NCBI GenBank assembly: GCA_033065855.1
Contig: JAVXUO010002148.1
Location: forward strand, 62,001-126,000
Source of the DNA: Escallonia rubra
Taxonomy: Eukaryota; Streptophyta; Magnoliopsida; Escalloniales; Escalloniaceae
Length of the DNA stretch: 64,000 nucleotides
Reading direction: 5' to 3'
Under the pieces are notes generated by a model. That model saw only the letters and a list, made by a program, of their open reading frames with translations. It had not been told where the DNA came from and did no database searches. The stretch's first letter is position 1; each line of letters opens with the position of its first letter. Shown here piece by piece: positions 1 to 12,400 of the stretch. The translations under genes were made by a program, and so were the position numbers.

Positions 1-418
1 TAGCAATTTAGGACCTATCTAGGGTAGCTTATTAACTACTTTTCTTGGCTTCCGAGTAGTTTTTAGGTTATAATTTTTACATAAGTGATGTAGCCCCGGA
101 TATCAGACCTTCAAACACTGTATTTATTGATTTACTCTCACCCCTATTTATATGCCATAAAGAGCAACCTCGCATAGAAGTTTCTCATATGCTGGAAATG
201 GAAACATAACCTAAAAATTCCATAGTCCTCTTGCTCTGATTGAAGCTTCTTTTACAAATATTTTGTTTTCACAGTTCTACAAGGTTTGGTCATCCAGATA
301 AGTTAAACTCTATGCAGATAACATGATCATAGTCTCCATCTCATTTTAGCACTGGTGTTGGCATGTAAGTCATGTTTTCCAATGTCTGCACGGCCTAAAA
401 GCTGTGTTCTTTTTAAAG

Positions 419-3400
419 GTGATGCGTCAGAGTCAGACATTGAAGCAAATGAGCACGAGAATGCCAAGTCTGAATCTGTTCTGTTGGAAGCTCAAGAGGA
501 TAATTTGGATGTTGCTGCAGATGTTTTTAAAACTGAGTCATTTGGTTTGGACGAGATTTTGTCAGTTGAATCAGGAGCATCAATTTCAAGATTGGCTGGA
601 GGCAGCAATAGTGGTGGACAGCCGCAGCAGAAAGAGGTCATTAGCTGTGAATAGCATTTTACGCAAAAATGTATACGACATTTGGAGACTATCTTGTTCA
701 TCTGTCCAATGATTTACCTAATCCCTTTGCTAAATGAATATTCAGGCCTGGGCTGTCAGTGGAGGTAGTGAAGGGATTGCGGATCGCTTTCATGAACTTG
801 TTCCCGACATGGCACTTGATTTTCCTTTCAATCTAGATGCATTCCAAAAGGAGGTAATAACAATTGCAAGTTTTATTGTGCCATCCATTTTCCGTAATTG
901 GAGTGCACTATCACGGTGGAAAGTATCGTACTTCGATATGATGTTAAACATTTTGCATGCATCCATATATGGAATTGTTTTCTCCTTTTAAGTGTTTAAC
1001 ATGTAGTTTGTGGTATAGAATCCACATTACAAAGTCATTAATTCTTTTTGCTCTTCTCATGTCCTGTGTTGGTTAGAAAAGTTGCTGCCATTCCGTGTTT
1101 ATAGTTTTGTTTGTCCAAAATATCAGCTTAATTTCTTTTACGAAAGCATTGATTTTATATTTCCCCCTTCTCTTTCAGATGCGTTTTCTCAAAACATTTA
1201 GATATGAACTCGCCATCTTTGGTTACCTCGTATTTGACATAGTTGTGAGATGCAGAATTAAAATTGGCTTCTCTACATTCTAAACTTTTTCAAATTCCAA
1301 AGAGTTAACTATCATATTCGACTTTGGTCACTGGACATCGATTTGTGTCAAAGTGATCACTAAATTCTTAAATTGTTTTCAATCAGGTCACTCGTGGTCA
1401 ATTGTCTATGCCGCCGCCCCATTAAGTGCCTTTAGTGAGGGGTAATTTCGTCTCTTCATCCCTTATTTCTCTCCTCTTTCCCTCCTGCCTTCCTGCCATT
1501 TTTCTTTCCCTCTCTCCCTCCCTCTTTCCTGCCCAGCCTTCCTCCTCTCTTCTTTCCCTCTTCCTTCCTCCCTACAACTCCCTCAAAACTCTCTCTATTT
1601 CGCACTCTCTCTCACACACACACTGTCAGACACACCCCCTTCCCCCACCCCCCACACACAAGACCCACTGTCACACACGCACGCACACACACTGTCACAC
1701 ACACACATGCTCACACGGTCACACCTACACCTACACGCACACGCACACAACCCCCCCCCCCCCCCCCCCCACCCACACACACACACACACAACACACACA
1801 CACGCATTATAACACACGCTCGCACTCACACATGCACACACTGTCTCTCTCTCACACACACAGTCGCACGCACGCACCCACCCCCCTCCCCACCCGCACA
1901 CAGTCACACACTGTCTCTCACACAAACACACAGTCACACAACACAAAAATTAAAGTGAAGGGGCATATTAGGTGTGCGCGCGTGCATGTGTGTTGCTTGT
2001 GTGGGGGTGGGGTGCGGGAAAGTGTCACAATGGGTGGTGGGGGTGTGTGTGCGTGTCAGTGTGTGCTTTGTGGTTGGTGGTGGAGCCGTGGTGGTGGTTG
2101 GTGGTGCCGTCGTTGTGGTGTTGGACTTGGGAGAGGAAGAAAGAAGAAAAAAGAAGAAAGGGAATCTGGGAAGGAGGAGAAGAAGGAAGAAAAAGAAGGG
2201 AATAAGAAAAGGACAGATTTACCCCTAGATTAATGGACTTGGATTGACATAAGCTAACTGAGTGACTTGATTGAAACGAAATTAACAATTTAGTGGTCTC
2301 TTTGGCACAAATCCCGATGTCCAGTGACCAAAGTTGAATTTGCCTAATAATACAGTGGTCAACCAAGTAATTAACTTAATTTCAAATTCTAGTTTTTCTC
2401 TTGATGTTGGTATTGGTATATATAGATGAACAACGAATTAACTTTGTGTGAGCCTTGTCCGTATTGTTTGAAGTTGACTCGTTTATGTCATTCTATCAAG
2501 CTCCTCAAGTTGTACGGCCTTTTGTTAATTATTGTAGAGATTTGGTCTTTCCTTAATGCTGACCATCTTAATCTTCCTCATGGGTCTTGTTGCAAATAGT
2601 CATACCATTTCAGTTGCTTCCTTTCATTTTCTCTCAAATTGTTTGTGCTTATAACATCTAGTGAATGATGTTTTGTATTTTTACGTTTTAATTTTTCTAG
2701 CTTTGGTTTATTTAAGGAGGGTGCTCCTCCTTATCTGGCCAGCATTATAGTTTTCTGCTTGTGTGCTATATTTCAGCAGACTATCTTAAAGGTATGTAAA
2801 TTTACAGCTTGATCAGCTTTTTAATTATGATTGTTGCAGGCTATCTATTATCTTGAAAAGGGAGAATCTGTTTTTGTGGCAGCTCATACATCAGCTGGCA
2901 AGACAGTTGTTGCGGAGTATGCTTTTGCTTTGGCATCAAAAGTATTTCTTCTGTCTGAGTTTACCAACGTCATGTCCATATGTCAAATTCATTGATAGTG
3001 AATACAACTACTAATTTGTATTTATCTTTTGTACTTATTTTAAATGAGAAACTTGTACGGTAGGATCATATTTTATTTTCCCAAGTTTCACATATCGAGT
3101 TTATACACAATATTGTTTCAAGGATAGTGACTTAGTTCTTATTTCTTGCAGCATTGTACAAGAGCTGTTTATACTGCTCCCATCAAAACCATCAGCAACC
3201 AAAAGTACAGGGATTTTTGTGGAAAGTTCGATGTTGGCCTTCTCACCGGAGATGTAAGCTTGAGACCAGAGGCCTCTTGTCTCATCATGACCACCGAGAT
3301 ACTGAGATCTATGCTCTATAGGGGTGCTGATATAATACGTGACATTGAATGGGTAAAGGGGTTCCTTTCTTGTGGTATTCATTGAATATGTGTATTGTTC

Positions 3401-6400
3401 TCTTCCTCCTGTTTCGGATCTTTCATTTTGTTTGCGGTTAACCAATCTTACAATCTGCTTTTTCCTCTAATACTTATTTATCCCTCCAACTTGGCGACTT
3501 GGCTGCTGTGTATGGCGAGATAGGTTATATTTGATGAAGTGCATTATGTCAATGACGTTGAAAGAGGTGTTGTTTGGGAAGAAGTGATTATCATGCTTCC
3601 GAGGCATATCAATATTGTTCTTCTTTCTGCCACGGTACTACTTCGTAATTTATCTGGTAGAACTTGCAAATAATTAGAGATTAGTTGTTGTGGACGATGT
3701 TGAAAGTTCATTTGCCAATTTGGATCAGCTTATCTTTGAAGCTCTATATTTTCATGGAATACAAAGTATTCAGCTTGCAGTGTAGTAGTTACAAAAGGGG
3801 GATTTTGATTTTTCCTTTTTTTTCACAGGCCACTCTTGCAGGATCCTATATATTTTTTACTGCTCCTCTTATTAGGCGATACAGCAAACTGATTGAGCTT
3901 TCTAAATTATCTTTGCTTTGCTTCCTCAAAATAAAGCTCGTCGAGAGCTAAAGTATCTTGTCTGTTTCCTGTCAGTTGTTATCTATAAGCTTGATGTTTA
4001 ATTGCTTTTTACTAAAAGACGGTAAGCTTTTCCAGCAACTGGAACTGCATTATTTTTGTATTTTTTAGATATTTATAGGTGTTTACTGCTGTTATCTAAA
4101 CTTCTCATAACCAGTACTTGGGATGCCTTATGACCTGAATTCTGATAATAAATTGTAATACTTCAGTTTTTTGTTAGTTTTGGTGTTTGTTTTATTTTTA
4201 TTTTTGCATTGGGTGTGGGGGTGAGCTTTCTCAGTGGAATTTACTTTTGCCAAGGAACGCATGCTTTGCGTACAAATATACACTGAGTGAGCACATACCG
4301 TTTGCTTCTTTGTTTTATCGCTTCTAAATTGATCTGACAGAATTTTTTACTCTGTTTTTGGCAGGTGCCAAATACAGTTGAATTTGCTGATTGGATTGGT
4401 CGGACAAAGCAAAAGCAAATTCGCGTGACTGGGCAAGTAGCATGTTTTGTAGTCATAACAATATTTGGCATTTTATTCGTTCAAACCATGTGAAACTGTA
4501 AAAGTTATTTTCTCTAATGATTTCCTGCTATTTGGTATTTTTGTCATCAGGACGACCAAAAGACCTGTCCCACTAGAACATTGCATCTTCTACTCTGGAG
4601 AACTTTACAAAGTCTGTGAAAATGAAAGGTTTATACCTCAGGGATTTAAAGCTGCCCAAGATGCCTACAAGAAGAAAACCACGAGTACTGTTGGTGGTGG
4701 TACTGGGTCTTCAGCAGCCCATGACTCTGCTCGAGCTCAAAATCGCGATAATACTAGTCAAGCCAAACAGAGCAAGCATTCTGGATCCCAGAACATAGGG
4801 AACTTTCCTGGGGCAGGTTTGGGGAACCAAAAGAACAGTGGTGGCCAGAACAATTGGAGATCATGGAGATCAGAAGCTTCTTTGTGGTTGTTGCTTATAA
4901 ATAAGCTTTCCAAGAAGTCACTTTTACCTGTATGTCAGAATTTTTGCTTTAAAATGCTTTTTGTTTTTACTTCTGCTGTAGTTGGTACAGGGACCGACAT
5001 CGAACGCACGACATGACATGCCAATGACGTGTGGCACTACATCCTTCAGAAATTAGGATTCCAGTCTGGGGGCACATTTTCATGTATATAAGCACACACT
5101 AGCACAGGGATAATATAAAGCATTTACCACTTTTGGGTCTGTTTCACAAATTTACCTTCTTTTAGTCCTTGATCCCTGAAATATTGTTTACCTTCTTTGA
5201 AACTCCACGAGGTTCTAGTATTCTCTCACTGTACCACATGTACTACTGTTCTAAGCATTAATTATTGTCGACTAAGCAAAGGTATTGCAACACCCATGCG
5301 CAATTTCTATGGCTATAGATGGCAATAGAAGCAGTTGGGCTGGTATTAATTGCAGTCACATAGCTCCGCTAAAACAATTTGTGGAAACCAAAAGGACAAC
5401 TTTTGTGGGATAGAAGGAGTATATAGTGAAAGGAAGTCATACTTGACACGGTGTCTGAAAGTGTCCGTGATGTCGGATACCTGGACAACCGAGTTTGCGA
5501 TCTTTTGAAGTGTCCATGTTTCATAGAAGAAGGAGCGATGCAATGCTACATTATTATCTGTTGTTCTGGATGTCAGTTTTTAACTAGCATTACTTGGAGG
5601 AGTCCTGTTAATTTTCTATGGTTCTTTAACCCCTTATCTCATTAAAATATTATGGAATCATAACTCTAGTAATATTGATTATCGCAGACTATTTAATGAC
5701 TTTTGCCTTGAGTTTTGGTCCAGGTGATCATATTTTGTTTTTCAAAGAATCGTTGTGATAAGTCAGCTAATAATATGACTGGGACAGACCTCACAAATAG
5801 TTCTGAGAAAAGTGAAATTCGGGTATTCTGTGACAAAGCATTTTCCCGGCTAAAGGGATCCGACAGGAACCTACCTCAGGTTTTCTTATCTTCTCTTATT
5901 TAATCCACTTCTGGTATTGGACAGCATATATAACCGATATACGGGTTGTCAGAGTTTTCTATTTCCATCTGATATGTAATAGGTCATCAGAGTTCAAAAC
6001 CTTCTTCACAGAGGGATTGGGGTGCACCACGCAGGGCTGCTTCCAATCGTTAAGGAAGTTGTTGAAATGTTATTCTGCCGTGGTGTCGTTAAGGTGAAGT
6101 TGTTGCTTCGTAAATATGTCATCTTGGGGACTTTATTATGTGATATTACCTCTTCAATATTTGCAATTTTTTGCCCAGATTGTGTACTGCTTCAGTCATT
6201 CTGTTCCATGAAATAGTTCTTTGCTGTGTTTTCCTGGTATGTGGATATCAGTTCAACTTTGAAACTTCTGTTGTTTGACTTTTATCTCTCTATTCCTGTA
6301 GGTTTTATTTTCAACAGAAACTTTTGCAATGGGAGTTAATGCCCCAGCTAGAACGGTGAGTCTTGATTGACGGGGTTTGTTTTCTGGATTATGTTTACCA

Positions 6401-9400
6401 GCGACAGTGTATTTTCCATCTTGATAGATTCTGGTTTTGTGGGTGTCAATAATTTGATACTGCAACGGATTAATAATGAAACTCGTTTCTCGTTGCAACA
6501 CCCCACTAGTGGTGTTACTGTTAGTATCTCTTTAGCATAGCTGCTATAGGCACTATTCCTTCAGATAATTTTACTTGAAAGACATGAACACAAGAATCAG
6601 TCGAACTACATGTCTTGTTAACGTAACATGTGATTGCTACGAATTCCAGTGATTCCTCAGTTTGTTATTACGAGAAGACTTGCAAGTTGATTGACATATC
6701 ATTTGACCCATTTTTTGACTTCTTTATCTCTGCTACCTCTATTTTGTAGGGGAGAAAAACAGTTGGAAAGTAGAGTTCCTTTGAGTTAATACTTCTGTCT
6801 GAATATCCTTTTTTAGCCTCAACCACATTACATGCTGCTCACTGCCGATAACTATTAGATAATATCTCGGCAACTGTGGCCTTGTCATAATTACATTACA
6901 TTCATTTTTTTATCACTTAGCCTCCACTTTCATTGTTACAGTAAAAACAGGTGTCACTAAAGATCAAAGTGAAAAAATCTTCAGAATAGTGACAAAAAGT
7001 GGTGTTTGATATAGTGGAGTGCAGTTAGCTATTCCTTTCTTTTAATATGTGCATGAGGGTAATGTTATGCCTTCTAATCAAGCTGCTTTTTATGCTATAC
7101 CGAGTCCAACATGTTGAGTCTCTGGCACAAGAGCAAGCTGCTTTGGGGTGCCTCTACATTCTGGGAATTTGCAACATGTCCTATATGGTGAGGCTAGCTA
7201 CCTAAGCAAAGTGCAACTGCAACTAGGCCTATATGCAGACATTGTCTGCACGGTGTCAATTTCATGTTGACTTTTGCTTGGGTGGCGACGTGTTGAGTAT
7301 ACCCCAGCTAAGAATTACTCCATAACCGCTCTTACCTTAGGAGCATGCCAAGCTGTTTTTGGTTGCTTAGAAAAGAAAAAGGTTACAAACTCTCTCTGTG
7401 CTTGTTTTTGTGTGTTTTGGGTGTTGACCTTCATATTCTGGCAGGTTGTTTTTGATACCTTGAGGAAATTTGATGGGAAGGGATTCAGACAGTTACTTCC
7501 TGGAGAATACACTCAAATGGCTGGCCGTGCTGGCAGGAGAGGACTTGATAAAATTGGTACGGTTGTTCTGTTGTGCCGTGATGAGATCCCAGAAGAGAAC
7601 GATTTGAAGCATATAACAGTTGGCAGTGCAACCAGGCTTGCATCTCAATTTCGACTGACCTATATCATGATTCTTCATCTCCTCCGCGTTGAAGAACTGA
7701 AGGTACATGGTACCTTGGAAAGATAGGATTACTTAGAGGTTACACACAGTTTTTGACTTGGAACATGATGCTAGATATACCAATTAAGTAGTGCTAAACA
7801 CACAAATACTGTGTAGAACTTTTACTACTGATGAATTGGGCTTATTAGTATATTGATTTTGTCATTAAATTTTTCATGTTTCTTTGTAAGATGCTTTCCT
7901 CTTTGAGGTTGTGACACAACCCTTAATCACCGCAATACAGCCACCCCGAGCATCCCTGTCGAAGCCCACCCCTATAAGTTGTTCAGGATGAATTACCTTC
8001 TTTCTCTAATCCCACTCCCCAGAGTACTGATCGAAATTAGAATGGCAAAGGGAGCCATATCAATCCCCATTTTGTTGGCACTAACTCTATCTTTAAGCAG
8101 AGCAGGATGGGTTCTGAACTAGTCTAAAGCCCACCTACAGAAACACTTGACAAAACAATTGAATGCACTAAGCAGCCATCCCTGTATGGAAGATTATTGG
8201 GGTGCTACAGAGAGAAATGGTGGTCGGGAAGAGGATCAGGGTTGAGGGTGGAAAATATGATTCAGTTTTATCTGGAACAAGAGAGAGAAGTTTCTGAAAT
8301 AGTAAATACGTAACAAAAAGTTCTGCTAAAATTCAAGTGCCACACAATATATGTATTATAAATCCCCACTACCGAAGCCAATCCATATGCTACTCACTGC
8401 CACCAATGGAACCAATTCTCACCATGGCCACTAAACAAATAGTCACTGGTCCCAAATGGAAAATGTCATCGGCAGTACACCAACAACCAAGACCCATCTC
8501 CTGTTACCTACTGCCACCACTCCCCACTGCAACATGGGGACTATACATTAGTATGCTTTGTATAGGATGCTTTTCTGCACATGTTGAACCACTTCAAAAG
8601 TTTTAGTAGGTCAGAGGTTAGTTGCAGAGAGCGGGGGCGGGGGCGGCTAGAATGAATAAACATTATTGTATATATCGCAAAGTTTAATTTGTGTAGATGT
8701 TAGGTTTTGTCTTGAAAAATACAACAAGTGGTGGTTACTTGTTACTTTTGTGCTTAGCACATCAAGTGGCTTCCGGCTACTTGTTTTGGAATATAACTGG
8801 GAGAAGAAAAAGGTGTTCAGCTGTTGTTGTTCACTTGTAGAGGTATATTTAGGCGGTAAATCTCATGTTCAATGGGGTCGCAAAGAGAGAGAGACAGAAA
8901 GGGAAGAAGATGGGGGGGGCTTGATTTCCAGGTACTGTTCTGTCCGGCAGATGTGACCAACTTCCCATATCAGCTTAGAATGTGATCCCATGGAGCTCCT
9001 AACTTGGGATGGCAAAAGCGCGGTGCTCAGAGAGAAGCACTGCCATGGAGGGAGTCTCCTGCAACTAGGGTCACAGAAGTAAGTTATGTCCGTTGCAGTA
9101 TCTCTTCAGTAGTAATAGGTGGGCAGACGGTGAGACAGGTCAATAGTACGGGCCCACCATTATTATCTAACAGAAATTCCTGTGCATGTGCTGACATGTT
9201 AATTGCCACGTCAGTACATGCATTTGGTTCGTAAAGGGTTTTTGTTGGATCTTCCATGCAATTTAGGCATGTCTTGAAAGTTTTTTGCACAAGTACTAGG
9301 CGATTATGATGTAGGTCACTTGATTATGGTTCTCTTCCAACTATCTTATCTCTGGTGGTTAATTATGATTTCTATGTTTCATTGGTTACTACTCTCGGTG

Positions 9401-12400
9401 TTTGCTCTGTCAGCAGACACTGAGAATCATTAATCATTTATTCAACTGAAGTAAAAAAAGAAATCTTGAATACTTATACCGTCTCCAGTGTGCAGTAGAA
9501 CTTACAAAAGTATTAAGAAATGTTGATACAGATCATTTTATGGTTTCCCTCATGATTAGCCCTATATTGACCCCAAACTGATACATTTGAGACATAACCT
9601 GTTGAGGCTTGCAGCGGCAAGGCCGAAGGCCATATGACATGCCTTTAGATAGTTACTTAATTTGACATGCTCCCTATTGTGATTCATTCTCATTCTAGAA
9701 GCTCATTTTGTTGATGCTGATTGGTGAACTGATATGTAGGTGGAGGACATGCTGAAAAGAAGTTTTGCTGAATTTCATGCACAGATGAAACTTCCAGAGC
9801 AGCAACAATTGCTTATGCGAAAGCTTGCTCAGCCTACAAAAACTATCGAGTATGTCTCGAAAAGTTTGGTACAGTTTTACTTGTATTCTCGTGATAATCA
9901 TTTCACACGTCCATGTGGCACTTTTAGTTATCAACATATCATCAACATATTTGTATATTGCATGCTTGTGTGCATAGAAAATGCTTGAAGGCTGATGTCT
10001 GTAGTTTGATCCCATGGTATATCGCAGTGTTTCTGGCTTGCTAGGCTTCAGATGTTTGTTTAACATTTTCTTTACTAGTTGATGCCAAGGAAAGTGGGTT
10101 CGTACCTACGTGGAGGTGCCACAAAGGATGCAGTCCGAGTTAACTGCCAGATGTACAAAGTGAGAGACAGTGAGGGTGGAGTAAGGGCAGAGAGCAAGGC
10201 TCCCCAGACAGGCCGTGAGGGCTGGCAGTGCTGTGGAGACAAGGCAGAGATGAACAGGGCCGACAGTCGACAATTCAAGCTAGGGTCCAAGTCAGGGTCC
10301 AGTGTCAGGGGTCCAATGTTAGGGGTCCAATGTCAGGGTCCAACTATGTTTCTCTCTCTAGAATTTCAGAGGATGTGGATTCTAGAGTGAGAAAGTGAAA
10401 TTGTCAAATGAGAGAGTTCTGTTGAAAATGAAATCCAAAGTCCCCTATTTATAGGGAAAAATGTGTATGTGTCATCATGGTGTCATCAGCTGACATGAGT
10501 CATCCCCTGGGAGTGACACGTCACCAGGGGGTTCTAAAATATCGGTTCTCCGTTAGACTGTCGTTCCCAAATTCGCGTTGCCTGCCCCACACAGCGTCGC
10601 TCTACCTGTCTGAGAAGACTGACCACACAACGGCAGCATGATCAGATAAGCCCATTGCCCTAGCCACCGGTCCAAGCCCTTACTGAATCCCACAAGGGTG
10701 CGTCAAGAGACGCAGAGAGAACCTGACATTGGTGAGGGAAGGTCCCTGTGACCAACTGCCAGGCGGACTAGGCGCGATGCCCTCCAAAGACCTGTTCCTG
10801 TCTCAGAGTGACCCGGGGGTCATCGTCCTGGGGGTGCCGATGATCACCGGTAACGTGAGTGGACGTGGTCGCAGCTCAGACGTGCCTAGTGTCATGCAAG
10901 TCACCCCAAGCGGCGATAGCTTCTGTGGTAGCGAGCCTATCCCGCTGCGAAGGGTCCTCATGTCGGAGCACTACGAGCGGAGCCTCCCTGGAATGAAGAC
11001 ACCGATAGCTTCTGTGGTAGCGAGCCTATCCCACTGCGAGGGGTCCTCGTGCCGGAGCACTACGAGCGGAGCCCCCCGGAATGAAGACGGCGATAGCTTT
11101 TGTGGTAGCGAGCCTATCCCGCTACGAGGGGTCCTCGTGCCGGAGCACTACGAGCAGAGCCCCCTGGAATGACGATGGCGATAACTTTTTTGGTAGCGAG
11201 CCTATCCCGCTGCGAAGGGTCCTCGTGCCGGAGCATTGCGAACAGAGCCCCTCGAAATGCTGTACACTCCGGAGAGTGGGTCGAAGCATGTTCCACGTCC
11301 ATGGCGGGGGCGCATGGTGTGGTGCCCGAAGGCATGTAACATGATTGTGGCGAATGGGTGCGGTGCTTACAGCATGAGACAATACCTGGTGCCGGGGGCA
11401 CATGAGTCGTGTAAGTGGCGCGTGGGCGCGGTGAAGTGTGTATGGTGCCGGGGGCACGGTACTGTGACAGAGAGCCTGGGGGCACGACTGTATTAGCAGC
11501 GCGGTGGAGTGTCCTGTGGACGGCGAGCGGGTGCGTGCGACGGTCATTGCGGCGGCGTCATACGGGCGTCGTACTGTCGCGGGTGATGAGTGAGCATTGC
11601 TAAGACGACGTGCTTGAATGAATAAAGGAAAAGGGTGGCAGCCGCCCCCCCCCCCCCTGTTAAGGGAGGTGGCCGACCCCCTTAAGGTGGGAGTCACGCC
11701 AAGCATACTTTTGCATATTTTCCTTAAGTGTTGGTGGCGACAAAAAATATATTTAGACATGAATTGCCGAGAAAAGTCAATGAAAAATACACGTGACTTG
11801 AGCATGCTTATTTTGACCGGTTGAAAAATTTACCGTTGAATATGTGACATGTCGTGCAAAACAGGACCCCAGGTGGGCCCTTGGGTGCGACCAGAATGGG
11901 TTGGGAACACTAGTTAATGTATATTAGCCAACAAAGCGCCAGAAGAGACGAACTAGTACAAAAAGCGCTTTTCAGATTTGTGTTATACTCTGTGATGCTA
12001 AGTGGGTTTGCGGTATACATGGAAGTGCCACAAATAATGCAGTCCGAGTCAGAAGCCAAGTGTGCTAATGTGGGACAGAGCAAGGACGAAACGAGGGCTA
12101 AGACCAAGGCTTCCTAGACAAATCCAAAGGAGTGGCAATGTTGCGGGGGCGAAGGCACGAGTGAATACACGACGACATCGCTAGTCCAAATGCTGAGGTT
12201 CAGAGTTAGGGTTTGAAGTCCAAGTCCAAGAACTTTCTCTTTCTAGAATCCTCTAGCTTTGGAGTTTTGGAGTGAGAAAGTGAAATTTGCAAATGAATTC
12301 TTACTCTCGTATTTATAGGGGTTGAGAAGGTGATGTCAGCAAGCGACACGTGGCGCTCCCTGGAAGTTACACCTCACCGAGGGGGCCATTGATGTCAGTG

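Noticed and set aside
1-418. Possible additional upstream SKI2 exon
   Set aside because: No conserved SKI2 N-terminal sequence seen; the stretch reads as intron.
1426-2366. Several long frames rich in His, Pro, Thr or Gly/Val
   Set aside because: They are translations of CA/GT/CT/GA simple repeats in the fold-back element.
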